Positions 1-11,260 of a stretch of 64,000 nucleotides of DNA are shown one piece after another (position 1 is the first letter of the stretch; every line of letters starts with the position of its first letter). Source of the stretch: Paragonimus westermani (taxonomy: Eukaryota > Platyhelminthes > Trematoda > Plagiorchiida > Troglotrematidae); assembly GCA_008508345.1 (NCBI GenBank), contig QNGE01003286.1:1-64000 (forward strand), written 5' to 3'. The notes under the pieces were generated by a model. It was given only the letters and a program-made list of their open reading frames with translations, was not told where the DNA came from and did no database searches. The translations under genes and the position numbers were made by a program.

Positions 1-165
1 CTATGTGCGGCTAGCATCAGTTCGCAGGCGACACAATATTGCATGAGGTGGATGGTGGTGGAACATGTTGCTGCGCAGCGCAATTGTGCCTGCTCCGTGT
101 CGCTGTCCAGACCGACCAGTGAATGCGCTACGCCCGACGGAGATTGCATCGACGTGAACAGCTAG
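1..165 (+). CDS. Possible 3' coding end of an upstream gene, or GC-rich promoter-proximal sequence
   Basis: From base 1 the first frame stays open for 54 codons to a TAG at 163-165. The stretch is clearly richer in G+C and CpG than what follows. The translation is Cys-rich, with Cys at residues 2, 14, 29, 31, 41 and 48, and has no family I recognise. It could be the last exon of a gene entering from the left. It could equally be the promoter or a noncoding first exon of the M13 gene that starts at 1183, because a GC-rich block lacks stops easily. No splice acceptor can be judged because the window begins here. Confidence 0.2.
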   Translation, partial: LCAASISSQATQYCMRWMVVEHVAAQRNCACSVSLSRPTSECATPDGDCIDVNS

Positions 166-1182
166 GATGGTTTGAATTTTTGTCCTGTGTCGTTTGCCTT
201 GTTTGGTGCTTTGTTGTTTTACGCCATGCTTCCGATTATTTCCTTCCTTTCTCCTAAATTTTTCATTTTTTCATCTTTCCCTCGTGCTTTCTCTTCGAAT
301 TTTATCTTTTTCGCTTTTTGTGTTCATGCTCTTTGATTTATATTTCCTATGTTTTTTTCTCATTTGTTGCGCCCCCTTTTTTAATTCACTTTTCACTGCT
401 ATCTTTTCCCTCCCTTTCGAATCACATTTTGCTTTCAGGTTTCTCAAGATTTACCCTCGTTCTACATTACTTCCTTTTCTCCTCATTATGTCCCACCTTC
501 GGCTTTCACGGCTTTCTTTATCGCGAACACTGTGATTTTTGTTTTTACTCATTCATCTTTTGAGACAATTCTTTCTTTATGCTTTATTTTCAAACGTAGT
601 TGTTCTCGTTTTCGTTTCGGAAATACGACATTCAAGATTAACCCAAGAGATTTGAGTATATGTGACTACTTCTTTTTGGCTTACTTTGCATTTCGTATGC
701 ATTAGGATTTCTCAGTCCTTTTTTGGGCTGTTTTCACTATCTTTTTATCTTCATCGTTTTCCCAATGTGGTGTTGCTGGCTTTTCCTTTCCTCTGGTCTT
801 TTGCAGTGATTTCGTCTTTGTCTTTCTCATCCAGTTCTTTCGTATTCTGAAATGTCCTGGTGCCTTTTACTCTGGTTCGATTTGTTATGTTAAACTTTTT
901 AATTCTCGTTCAGTGTGCATCTTGATTGGTGCATCCTTTTTGACCAATCATCACGCTCCCTTTAAAGTAAATCCGATTTCCTAATTTTGAGCTCTGTTCT
1001 TCCCCATTTGCTCACCTTTTAGTTTTCGCTGCTTTTGATTAAGTAATCGTCACACTACATGAAAACTGTCTTCGGGATTGAAATTTTGGATTTTCTCACC
1101 AGTTAGTGAGAGTCATGGACAAATTTTCTCTTGTACCTATTATCTGAGATTCGGCAGACTATCTGCTCTTTCAAGCTTAACT
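166..1182 (+). promoter_or_regulatory. T-rich tract upstream of the M13 gene start (5' region)
   Basis: Between about 170 and 1000 the plus strand is strongly T-rich and contains many T and CT runs, unlike the rest of the window. It ends about 180 bases before the proposed start codon. It may include 5' untranslated sequence or a pyrimidine-rich splice or trans-splice acceptor; for example, a pyrimidine run followed by AG lies just before the ATG at 1183. The Phe/Leu/Ser-rich open frames here (194-535, 318-563, 662-850) follow from base composition and are not called as genes. No TATA box or initiator could be assigned. Confidence 0.35.
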
Positions 1183-2395
1183 ATGTTCACAAAGTATAAT
1201 AAACGTTTCGTCTCCCAACCTCGGGATACGACGATGGTTCATAGCATGCAACCTGAATATTCTGGCCCTTCTTTGCTAATGGCGAGTGCACAGATTCGAA
1301 ATGGACTCTTGAACACCGGCCCAATGACAAATGCAAGTATTTTCTCAAATGGTTCTCCCACCTTAAACATAATGGAAGGTCCTAACGTTCGTCAATCCCT
1401 GTCAGCTAAAGCTACCAGAGAGAGTGTAGACTATTCACGAGTATCTACCGGACATTCCGTAAGAAAGACGACATCTGCTTCATCTGAAATGTCTACAGAT
1501 GAACGAGGAGGAAGACACTCAAACGCATCCAGTTTGGACAGTTTGGACAGTCAAAATTCCATACAGCTCGTTAAGGGTACATATAGAGCAGTGTCGCTCA
1601 ACCGGTTGACGAATAACGAGAAAACTCCTCCGAAACAACAAATGTCCACAACGATGCTTCGCATCAAATCTATAAATCAAATTGCCACCTTCGCAAGAGT
1701 GTCCTGCACATTTAGAAACAAGATTATCATTGCTGTGGCTATTATCATAATTTTAATGTTCACTGCCATGATTATTCTGACAGTCGTATTGACAGTACAA
1801 CACAAGCGATCGTCTGTGGAACCGTTGCCTGTAAGCCAGACAACTACTATTGCTCCTACAGAAACCACAGAGCTCCCAAAATTGATGCATCCAACCAGTT
1901 GCCTGAACGTTTCTTGCCTGAGAATAGCGACAGTGATTTCTGAGCGGTTAAGTCACTTAAACACCTATGAGGGTTTCAGTCAAATGCGCGGACAATGTCA
2001 GGTTGGTCGGATGCACAAGGTCATTGAACTTTTGGCATTAGGAGGAGATGGATACGACCAACTGAAAACGCAGAACAGTATTCACCTGTTGAAACAACGT
2101 TTGATACATACTGTTTGGTCTTCGATAAGCGAGACGCTACAAAATCTACCGAACGACGATTATAATGGACAATGGTTTCAGAAATTGTCCATTCTGTTTC
2201 AACGGATTGTGTCCAGTGAGAGGCTACATGATGAGAGTGTAAAACATGGACTTTTAAATTTCGAAGCTAACACAAGAGACGGAGACGGAATTAATGCAGT
2301 TTACTTGACCGACTCCTCCGCCAATCCCACTTACTCAGAACAAGAACGACTTCTACAGATTTTACAAAGGGGAAACATTGCATTTCATGGTCTCG
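1183..2395 (+). CDS. M13 family metallopeptidase (neprilysin/ECE-like), exon 1
   Basis: This exon encodes residues 1-404 of a type II membrane peptidase. The start is the ATG at 1183 (MFTKYNKR); the frame is open back to 1078 but has no other ATG there. A cytoplasmic tail of about 180 residues includes a Ser-rich part at roughly 97-127. A transmembrane helix of Ile, Val and Leu spans about 181-205, followed by a basic stop (QHKR). A Thr-rich stalk leads to CLNVSC (Cys240 and Cys245), the paired-Cys signature that opens M13 ectodomains. The usual Cys-x-Asp-Phe-Tyr ... Cys-Gly-Gly-Trp motif that should follow is not recognisable, so the region is unusually divergent. The exon ends at CTCG before GTAAGC in phase 1, matching exon 2. 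M13 enzymes cleave small peptides outside the cell; the catalytic half is not in this window, so activity is unknown. Confidence 0.8.
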
Positions 2396-3944
2396 GTAAG
2401 CCACAGATTCGTTTGCGTTAATTATGTTTTGATCGGTGCTATGTTGAATCACCTGCATTCGATGCTTATGTTGTTCGTGCCATGACGAAGGTATCCGTAA
2501 ACTAATGACCATATCGTAATGGCTGGAGCCAAAGAACACCCCCCAATTACATCTCATGATATTTGGAATGTGCGTGCTGACTTTACCGATAGATCCCCAT
2601 CACGCACACCCCAGATGGAAGCAAGTGATCATGTGAGATTCTGTTCTCCGTCTTCCATCATAGTAAGAAATTACCACGGTCGGCCATGATTTGAAAGAAC
2701 AGTTTGTTGAACGTACCTGGTAAGCTTTAAGGAGAAACATCGCTTGTTTGGTAACAGTTTGGGAGCACAATACATGGATAAATGTTTTCATTTTCGGATT
2801 CTCGTAAAATGTGACCTTCTTGGTGAAGCGCCCAGCAACACTGTGAATATTTTGTGAGATAACCTACATGCATGCTGGTTATTCCATAGGTAAGTTAGAA
2901 ATCGCAGAATCCACAGTGACTTCAGGTTGATTGATGCATACATGGAACTTCATAGCTCTATATCCTAATAGGTTTGAGCATATCTTTAGATACCTCCCAG
3001 ATTCATGGAAGAACCTCTTACACTTCAAGTTTAAGTTGGCTGGCCCACAAATTCACACATTAAGCGAAACACTGTGTCAATTTTTTTTGAATTAATTGCA
3101 ATATACCCATTGGGAAAACTATAGAGCCACTTCAGCATTTTCACCGAAACGGAAGGAATACACAGCGATTTGCAAACAGGCGCTTCAAGCTGTATAGGGT
3201 GGGGGAAATGTGACTAGACATTCACAGTCATACAAAGTATTATGTAATGCACACCATGACAACCCAGTGATTTGCTTAAGTCACGTCTGTGTCCACAAAG
3301 TCTGCTGATGCTTATTGCTACTCCAAAATCCATTAAAATCGGGTTTATTTCGTCTTTATTGTCCTGTCGATCATTAGGTGGGCAGCAAATATTTTGGCAC
3401 CAAGCAAACAATTGTGGAAAAAGAAACCAAGGCGGAATTTTCTTTAGACGAAAACAACCGCAGTACAGTTACGAAATCACATTCACATCGTAATTCTGTA
3501 ACCGATTAGCACGAGGTGCACCTGTCATTTTATCCTCGTCAGTCAGTACATCCGTATGGCGAACTTTTGATAAGACTCTGTAGCGCATCGAACATTAAAA
3601 TCATTTAATCGTTAATTAAACCGCCAGGCCTTAAAGTGTGACATCCTTTTACCTTTCATGAACTGATGGGTCTCAACCCTATTCCAGAAGGCTGAGTACG
3701 GAACCACAGGTTGTCTAATGCAGAACCTTTATTCCTCAGTGAAATGACCACACCCTTCTGATGTACAACAATAAGGTACGAGCGTTGTATTTTGGGAAAC
3801 AGTGGTTCTTTTCCAACCCGAAATGTGAAAAGCAACAAGAATGTTTACACAGTCATTAAATAGAGGTCAGTGTAGTGATTATTCAAAGGTCAGTTCATCC
3901 CTGTCCAAGGTTAAAACTGCACCTATTGGTATTTGTGTACAATT
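2396..3944. other. Intron sequence without recognised features
   Basis: I see no coding signal, repeat copy or RNA gene here. Short open frames occur on both strands and resemble no family. Confidence 0.5.
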
Positions 3945-4215
3945 TTTTTCAAGTTGACCATCACTCACATTTGATCGCAGTGTTCGCATTCAGATAGACT
4001 TTCCAGCCAGCCCCTTTCGAAAAGAAGCACTAGACTCGAGTTTCGCTCTCATTAGAGCTCGTCAGTAGTGCATATCCTTGCCACGGCCGGGATTTGAACT
4101 CCGGACATTCCAATCATGAGGCAACCGTGTTAACCACTGCGCCATTGACCTCACATTAGGCACGACCGAATCATCAAATCTGAACGCTCACAAGCGTTAT
4201 CCGAATGAAATCTGA
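3945..4215 (-). mobile_element. tRNA-derived short element with hammerhead ribozyme, copy 1
   Basis: Read on the minus strand, a tRNA-like head carries an A-box-like block (GGCGCAGTGGTTAACACGG) and a B-box-like block (GGAGTTCAAATCCCGGC). These are the internal RNA polymerase III promoter elements typical of tRNA-derived SINEs. The head is followed by a complete hammerhead ribozyme motif and then a tail of about 80 bases that includes GGCTGGAAAG and GCGATCAAATGTGAGTGATGG. The same sequence recurs with variation near 8.0, 11.0, 17.9, 25.6, 30.3, 37.5 and 51.6-51.9 kb. It lies antisense to the host gene in intron 1. Together with the copy at 37.5 kb this is one of the best preserved copies. It has no protein-coding capacity, so mobilisation would depend on another element's reverse transcriptase. 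Confidence 0.8.
4027..4071 (-). ncRNA. Hammerhead ribozyme motif, complete (copy 1)
   Basis: On the minus strand the order is as follows. Stem I 5' strand GCACUA; core CUGACGA; stem II GCUCU/AGAGC with a four-base loop; core GAAA; a very short stem III in CUCGAG; the cleavage triplet ending in UC; and stem I 3' strand UAGUGC. The stem I strands are perfect complements (6 bp) and stem II is perfect (5 bp). All universally conserved core bases of the hammerhead are present (CUGANGA and GAAA). Stem III has only about 3 bp. Such short stem III hammerheads, as in schistosome and newt repeats, are known to work best as dimers. Confidence 0.8.
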
Positions 4216-5058
4216 TTAAACGATTTCTGTCATTGTTTACATGTTTCTCTTAAAAACCGGTTTGAATGTGAGGAGGTTACTGTTAGGAGCTAACGTAGCA
4301 AAATCTGTTTCTCAGAGTGTATTTTCCACCGCAATATCTTATGAATTCGCGATTCTAGCTGATGATTTCTGCTATCTTTTACTCTGCTACTTTCAGACTT
4401 ACTTATACTATTGTTTACAACTTGCTCTGCGATTAACTATGTTGTAAGTAATAACCGTTTGTAATCGACTAAATGAAACAAAGAGGGCTGAAAACTGAAC
4501 AAACCCCGTTTTCACAGACAGAAGCAAGTTGAATGTGCGCATGTACAGGTCATTATATTAGGTTTGTTCCTAGATCATATAATGATGTTCTGTTTCAAAT
4601 GGTCTCTACACGAACAGACGGTACTCGAATGAATACTATGCATCAAGTTTCGATCTTGTTTAGGTAGTGCACACCCTAGCTGAGTTTTTGCTCTGATCTC
4701 TTACCACATCTCTGAGGCAACTTTGTTGCTCACCTCAAGACCGACCTTAAATTGAGCAGGACTGAACAATCAGATGTCGGTGATAGGCCCGATCGACTTT
4801 AGAGAATACAGTGGATATTCGGAATGTCGCCTTTGGCAGCGCTACCCAGTGGCAATCCTGTTAGTCTTTTCGCTTATGAACATATGAAAACTGTAGCTAG
4901 TTGACAGTGATTTTCAGTTAACGTCAACCAACTTGTCGTACTCCTAATAAGTAATATCATGAACCATTGAGCCTGACGGAAACACAATCGGGCTTAAGTC
5001 GGATGGGATCATTTTCGTCTCTACATTGAGGTAAACAAACTGTACGAATATAAAGAAA
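4216..5058. other. Intron sequence without recognised features
   Basis: Nothing supportable was seen. A 68-codon frame at 4241-4447 has no recognisable domain. Confidence 0.5.
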
Positions 5059-5325
5059 ATGATTTTAAACTTCATGTTCTTCATTTTGCTCGCATCAAAA
5101 TGTAATCTATATAAAAATGTATGCAAGGATGTAGATGAAGCACGTGCTTATCACAACCAACTTCACAAAGTGCTTCCGAAATTAAACAACGACGCGTTTA
5201 TACCTTCAATTCGTATGTGTTATTTTGTGACAAAAATAGGTGATCCCGTTCGTTATCGTACTTGTTTTGGGACCGGAAAAATTATTCATCCCGAATTATA
5301 CGTTCCAGGACTTGCACCATTGTGA
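5059..5325 (+). CDS. Candidate small secreted peptide (unsupported ORF)
   Basis: This 88-codon ATG frame begins with a short hydrophobic stretch (MILNFMFFILLASK) that could be a signal peptide. The rest is polar with four Cys (positions 15, 22 and two in the second half, around RMCYF and YRTCFG). It lies in intron 1 on the same strand as the host gene. I recognise no family and see no poly(A) signal or splice sites that decide the case. An open frame of this length is expected by chance in 64 kb, so the only positive evidence is the ATG plus hydrophobic start and the Cys content. Confidence 0.2.
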   Translation: MILNFMFFILLASKCNLYKNVCKDVDEARAYHNQLHKVLPKLNNDAFIPSIRMCYFVTKIGDPVRYRTCFGTGKIIHPELYVPGLAPL

Positions 5326-7904
5326 ATTGATTGTGACTGTAGTAGGCGATGATAATCAGAGATCACTGTGCTCCTCAACTCACTCTCAACTGGAAACTCA
5401 ACACAGGTCTGAAACCACTCTTGAAATCACCTATTCAATCAGTCAGCATTCGTGCCATGAGTCACATGAGTTGTCTCTTCCAGTACTAAATTGTGTAAAA
5501 TAAACCATTGTAGATCTTTGTCTGAGCAAGCTGTTGCAGTGCTTAAGTTGGTAGCGGTAAGGTCAGGAGAATTAAGTAGAGCCTCGTGTCCCCATTTTTT
5601 AAACGTGGATCATCACTGGTGAATGAAAAGCAGTTTTTGAAGTTTCGGTGTTCTTGCGTTATACGACTGTCAGATCACTATCACTCTACAGCTTTAAAAG
5701 GTGGTCATTCAGTTTAGACCAAGCACATTCTCTACAAATAGTTTACCACTGATATCTGGGTTTATTCACATGACGTCGACAACAGTGTTCGACAGACAAT
5801 AAAAATGTGGGAAGAGGCTTGTCATACAAGTTCTTTTGGCTAGATTCTGAGCGTTTTTTCAGACCACTGTTTTGAGCTAGTATGCCAGTATGCTTAGTAG
5901 TTGTACAGCTCAGTGGAATAGCTCTTGGAGTGAACAGATTATGAAAGGACGTGGACAGACGGATGCTAACGGATATCACTAGGTTATCTGCCAAATATCA
6001 AATTTATCCTTTAGGCCTATGCACCAACAACTCACCGTGTCCATGGCTGGATGTATGGCGAGATGTTACCACTGGCTGGCCGCGCTGTTGTCCGATATGT
6101 ATACCAGTAACTAAACCGATAGGTGCGTGTACATTCCAGTAGCAGTGCGACAATTTAGCAAAATATAGCCAGGTATGCTTTGCACTCTCAGGCTGAAAGC
6201 CATCTGAATTAATAATACCTCAGCACTTTCATACATTGGAAAAGCTTATCTAATATCCAATTACTATTCCCACTCTCATCGCTCTGTCCTCCCAGAGGAT
6301 AACTACTAATTCAGAATGCGGGGTGACTGTAGAAGCCAAGTGAGACACAATCGCCAACAACAACTTTTAGGCGGGTTATTAAAAGACAACGCCAACTTGA
6401 AAGGGTTTTTACAAGGTGTCCTTTAATGTTTTTTTTAAAAAAGAAGGGTTATTCCCTCAGTATGCGTTCATCTGCGACACGTTCTTCAAAAGTGTGCAAA
6501 ACTGGTTAGAGGTTTAACAAAATCACATGGTGGGAACCATTTTTAAGCTGAAGCTTACATCGCTTCCCATTTACTTCATCAACTGCGACGTTTCTGCTCG
6601 TAGCAAATTTAGTTGATCACACATTCAGTCACTGCATTATAAGGAAAGAACACCCGTTGTTTTGAGCCGCAAGTAGTCTGAAAATCGAATGCAATGCACT
6701 GAAGTGAGACGGGGAATGTTAGATGCTTGCGCGGTATCCTCTCAAGGTTTACAAGTTCGGTCACGTGGTTAGACACTTGCTTTCGACCACGATTAGTCGT
6801 GTTAAATTTAGCTGAAAGGGTCAGGTGATCTGTTGATTGTAGCTGCCTAAATGTCAGACGTCACCCTACGAGCCAATTGACATGGTGGCCAGTGGGTGAA
6901 AAGAAATTATTGTTTCTGGCTGAAGTGCACACTTACACGAGTAAGATGTACCGTGAATTCCACGTTAAACAATTGCAGCAGTATAAGTTTTTATTACTGC
7001 GATGGCGTAATCAATCAAATGATAAGAAGTGACCAAAATATGGCAATACTGAAAGAAGCTGTAAAAGTAACTGGCGTGTACAGACGGTATACGTCTAAGT
7101 GGAAGACGTTTCCAAAAATTGGAAATGACTCACTGACAATTCAAAACCCGTGGAACTGGATAGGTCACCGCCCGAAAGAAAGACAGCGCCAAGAGGTTGG
7201 CCTGGACGACGACTGTTAGATAATTCCACACGTGACGTGGAATGACGAACGTTCGGCGTCGATAGGTCATCAGGCACGCGGAGCTAGAGAAAGTTTTGCT
7301 ATGCGATTAATATACCAGCCCAAATATCCACACAAACGAAAAAGACAGCGACGGCGTGCGGTAACTCCCATTTTATTGATCAAGACAACCAAATTAAAAA
7401 AAGTGATGATGATGCTTTCAAACAAGTGTACGGGTGAAGTTAACGAAAAGGTGTGTAGAAAAATATACAAATGAGTTGCAAAATACTGTTAAGATCTGTA
7501 GACACTACATTACTTACAACTTACTGCCTAACACTGAATGGAGAATTATGTTCCAAGAAAGATGTAAACTAGTGATCAGGCCAAACGATAGTACCTACGT
7601 GCTTGTAGGCAATGAAATTTCAGTTTTGCTAACCACAACATAAGACAAAGCTTCTTCTATTAGTTGCAATCATGACTTGCGTTCTCAGCTGTACTTCACG
7701 CTACTGTTCTACTCCAATGTCACCAACTGGATGCAATACGTGAGTGACGGCTTCCAGTTTAAAAGTAAACAAATATTCTAATTGCAAAAGAACGTAAATT
7801 TGTTGGGAGTGTTGGGTTAAGTGTCAAGATTATCTTCGTCGGATTGGCGAAGTGGTTTGCAATACTGTGGTTCAACACAATAATCTAAATCATGAAGTAC
7901 TTTA
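5326..7904. other. Intron sequence; cluster of short plus-strand frames at 6896-7643
   Basis: No gene or repeat was recognised. Three consecutive plus-strand frames (6896-7219, 7232-7474, 7434-7643) crowd together, and the middle one has a very basic segment (KYPHKRKRQRRRA). This could be a decayed element, but I see no domain. Confidence 0.4.
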
Positions 7905-8080
7905 TCAGAACATGTAGCTACTTTCAGCTTTTCGTGGTTGCAAGGATATTCCTTCGTACTAATCTTTGACGAGGAAGGAAATCAAGCCTAGTGCCTGGTG
8001 TTGGTAGGGACTGGCTGGAAAGTTTACTTCAACGTGCACACTGCGATCAAATGAAGGTTGTGTTCATTTTGTACCCATCA
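7905..8080 (+). mobile_element. tRNA-derived hammerhead short element, decayed 3' part (copy 2)
   Basis: The plus strand matches the element's ribozyme and tail region: a TGCAAGGATAT-like block, then a degraded core with GACGAGG and GGAAATC, then CCTAGTGC, GGACTGGCTGGAAAG and CTGCGATCAAATGA. The tRNA head is barely recognisable. The hammerhead core has lost essential bases, so no activity is expected. Confidence 0.55.
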
Positions 8081-10895
8081 AACCGGTGATCGTCTGTTAA
8101 AAATCACGAAAATTTTGTAAATAGATGTGCTACTGAAAACAGCACTAATATGAAAAAAACGAAGTGAATTAGAGAAAAGCCTTCTTCAATGAGTTTGGTT
8201 GTGAACGTTTACAGACGGTGTTTGTCTTCAGGTTTTATTCACATTCCATAAACAGAGCGGCCGTTTGTAATTTTCCTATTTTCTTTACAAACCTTTCCCT
8301 TTCTAAGGTAGTTGTCCAGTACCCATATATAAGGTCCATATATTCCGTGAATAACTATATATCTCTAGGTCCGAACAGTAGAAGTGTACTATAAATGAGC
8401 TGATAAAAATATAATAAACAATCGATATAGTTGGGGAAGTTTCGTATCCGTTAATTACGGGCATTTTGATCGTGTGTACAAGAAGTTGGTACGAAATAAC
8501 TTATTTAGAACCAATTGTGTTTGCTTTGTGTTAAAGTACGGCTTATCTGTGTTGCATGACATATAAGTGTTTGGATAAAAGGAATACAACCTGACCGTAG
8601 ATCAGTGTGCGGAGATCAAGAGGTTGCATATGCAAGAGATAATTCGGGTCCAATGCAATGAGAGTCACTGAAGTCAATTCCTCACAGTAGTGAGAGTGAC
8701 AATTACCACCGGAAATCTGTTGACCGGCCAAGATTAACAGCAGTATGAAAAGACAATTCACTACATTCTACCTACGTAACGTACGATAATTTTTTATTCA
8801 GCAGAGTTTATAGGTAAGTTTTGCCAAGTTACTCTGGGTGTTTTTAAAGAGGTGTAGTATTTGCTTCCGGATTTAGGTAGGGGCTGCAGAACGCTGGTCA
8901 AGCTCGACTGAATGACGGTAAAACCAACGTGTAGAGCGTGTCAATAAGTATTGTGCTCTGTCTAAATATTTTAGAGTGATCATTTATTAACCGAACAAGG
9001 TTCCCTTACGCACTTCACGATACAGTTCAGTGAATATATTTACTCAGTAGTTTTGCTGAACCTGCAGGCTAGCATTTTGCAGCTTCAGAATACAACCATC
9101 CGGACAATTTTTATGAATACCTACTAGTCTGTGAGTCACTCAAATGGGAATAAAGTTGTGACCGCACTAAGAAAAATTGACCATTTTTTTGCTGTTTCTT
9201 TCCGACTGAATGCCGAGGAAGTCAATAAATATGGAACAGTATGCCACACGTTCTCCATGGTTCGCCTTCAGAAGTTAGTCGACCCGTCGTAGTATAAAGT
9301 ATATGACTATGTCCATTATAATAGAATTGATAAGGTGGACATTCCCATGAAATGGTCAATAACTTACTGTCGGAAGTTGTTTATTTCGGTCAAGCCGGCT
9401 GCTATGAGCAACGGTTTGCCAAGGCAATAGATAATATTGATCCATACCTGTCCAAATTCTGTATGCATTCTGTCAGATTTTTTAAGTCTTCGTGAGCAGA
9501 CATTTTCAAGAATCAGATATGTAAAGTTTGATTATCGATCAAATTCACCCGTTAATTACTCAACTGTTAACTTGGTAATTCACTTCCGAAACATAAGGAT
9601 GATTCAGGCTCTCCGGTGATCCACTGAGAACTTTCGTCATTCACAACTAGTTTTGTCTGTTATTTCTGGATTGTTCGTACATTGTTGTATTCTAATTACT
9701 TCTACAAGTTGAATATAGACACGTCTGTGTTTCACAATTGTATAGTAACGTTCAGATTGATAAATTACTGCAATATTAATGTTCTCTCTATTCGGGCACT
9801 CTCTTCCCTCCAATTAGGTCTTTCGTTGGAGAGAATACTATAAAACCTGCATGCTTGTACGCCATCTTTTTCATTACTAACCGCTAAACTTCAATTGTGT
9901 TCTGTAATATATGGTGGTAATCGTCAAAAATATATTAAAATGAAGCTCTGACACACTGTCATCCGAAGGAAATTTATTTGATGGTCTTCGGAGATATCTA
10001 GAACGTTCAGGATGGTCCTTTTATCAAAATGATCAGAGGTCTCTGTTCTAGATGAATGCCGCAAACAGTGAAGAACAATGGATATGCGATGAACCGTTCA
10101 ACCTATTGGAAGGAAGGTAAATGTTACAACGACGCTATAATAACCAAAACACACAGAGACAGTACTATGGCGAGGGTTCAGCCGCAGTTTCCCAGAAGCA
10201 TCGATGAACTCTAACAGCAGTGTGACTCGAGTGTAATGCTTTACTTATAAGCAAACCACCTAACAGTCTAGTGTTTCTGGAGAGAATAAAAGAGACCACG
10301 AGTTGATCATATGCAAACTTAATAAATGAGATACTCAAGAAAACAGTTTAAAGCATCTTCCGAATGAATCATATTTTACAGACATCTCTATCCGTCTTTT
10401 ATAAACTCTCGTTTGCGTAGTGCTTTCACTATTCCACTTAATTTTTTGACAGATTACTTATATCAAAAACATACGGAATATAATGTATTACTTGCCAGCC
10501 GGTTCGGACTAAGCGATTGAAGTGTGTCTGATCAAATTTCCATCATATTATTCAGTTCTGTGTCTGAGACAGTGAATTAATTCGTTAATGTCACTTGGAA
10601 ACACACAGTAGCACAACTGTAATAACGCTGCCGGCTGACTCAGAAAAGGGGGTGCTATCAGTTGAAGTAAGCATAGCCCAAAGTGAGTGTTAGTTTTTTA
10701 CTGAATGAATGTAAAACTTACATCAGCTTGTATGAGGCTACGTCCAAGTTATGTAGTTATATCAAATAAATTTGTCATTGTTTATTGTATGCGAATAAAA
10801 TAAGAAGTAGATACATGACCATGACACATTGAATGTTGCTGTTCTTTCTCTAACTGTTAAGAAAGTTATCCATATTACGAGTAAAGATGTACACG
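8081..10895. other. Intron sequence without recognised features
   Basis: No domain, repeat or RNA gene was recognised. Frames at 8543-8761 (minus) and 9437-9619 (plus) are short and unlike any family. Confidence 0.5.
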
Positions 10896-10899
10896 TGGT

Positions 10900-11259
10900 T
10901 TACATTGACTTCAAATCCCGGCCATGACAAGGATATGCACACCTGATGAGCTCTAATAAGGGCGAAACTCGAGTCTAGTGCTACTTTTCGAAAGAGGCTG
11001 GCTGGAAAGTATGTCTGAATGCGGAGGCTGCGATCAGATGTTGGTGATGGTCAAATTGAAAATAAACCAAATCCCCGACTATTCATCAGTAATCTAAAAT
11101 ATCACCTTGAAGATTTACTGAGATCGGTGATCTCGACCTGTCTAGGAAGTCCTAATCATAGGGTCATCGATTGGAGTTAACAGGACAGTTACTGTATCTC
11201 CTCTCGAGACAATCGGGCAACCTGATCATTGCTCACAAGCGAGAGTGGTTGAGCGTTCA
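10900..11259 (+). mobile_element. Hammerhead short element, 3' half joined to the 5' leader of a second unit (copy 3)
   Basis: The plus strand starts in the B-box region (CTTCAAATCCCGGCC) and passes through a hammerhead core at 10937-10981 and the tail (GGCTGGAAAG, CTGCGATCAGATG). It then continues without a break through AACCAAATCCCCGACTATTC into the 5' leader of the same family (GACCTGTCTAGGAAGTCC, GAGTTAACAGGACAG). That leader is found upstream of the tRNA head in the 37.3-37.7 kb copy. The arrangement is therefore head-to-tail: the end of one unit followed by the start of the next. The second unit is cut off at 11260, an ambiguous base, where Penelope-like sequence begins. This copy is sense with respect to the host gene. 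Confidence 0.7.
10937..10981 (+). ncRNA. Hammerhead ribozyme motif, core intact, stem I weakened
   Basis: The core CUGAUGA, stem II GCUC/GGGC (with one G-U pair), GAAA and the short stem III with the UC cleavage site are all present. Stem I keeps four outer pairs (GCAC/GUGC), but the two pairs next to the core are mismatched relative to the 4.0 kb copy. It lies sense in intron 1 of the host gene, so it would be present in the pre-mRNA. Activity is uncertain because of stem I. Confidence 0.65.
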
Positions 11260-11260
11260 N
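11260..11260. other. Ambiguous base (n) at a repeat-repeat junction
   Basis: This is the only undetermined base I noticed in the window. It falls exactly where the short element leader stops and the 3' end of the Penelope-like element begins, so the junction may be an assembly compromise. Confidence 0.9.

Noticed and set aside
194..850. Three Phe/Leu/Ser-rich open frames upstream of the M13 gene
   Set aside because: They are translations of a T-rich tract; composition alone explains the length and the hydrophobic residues.
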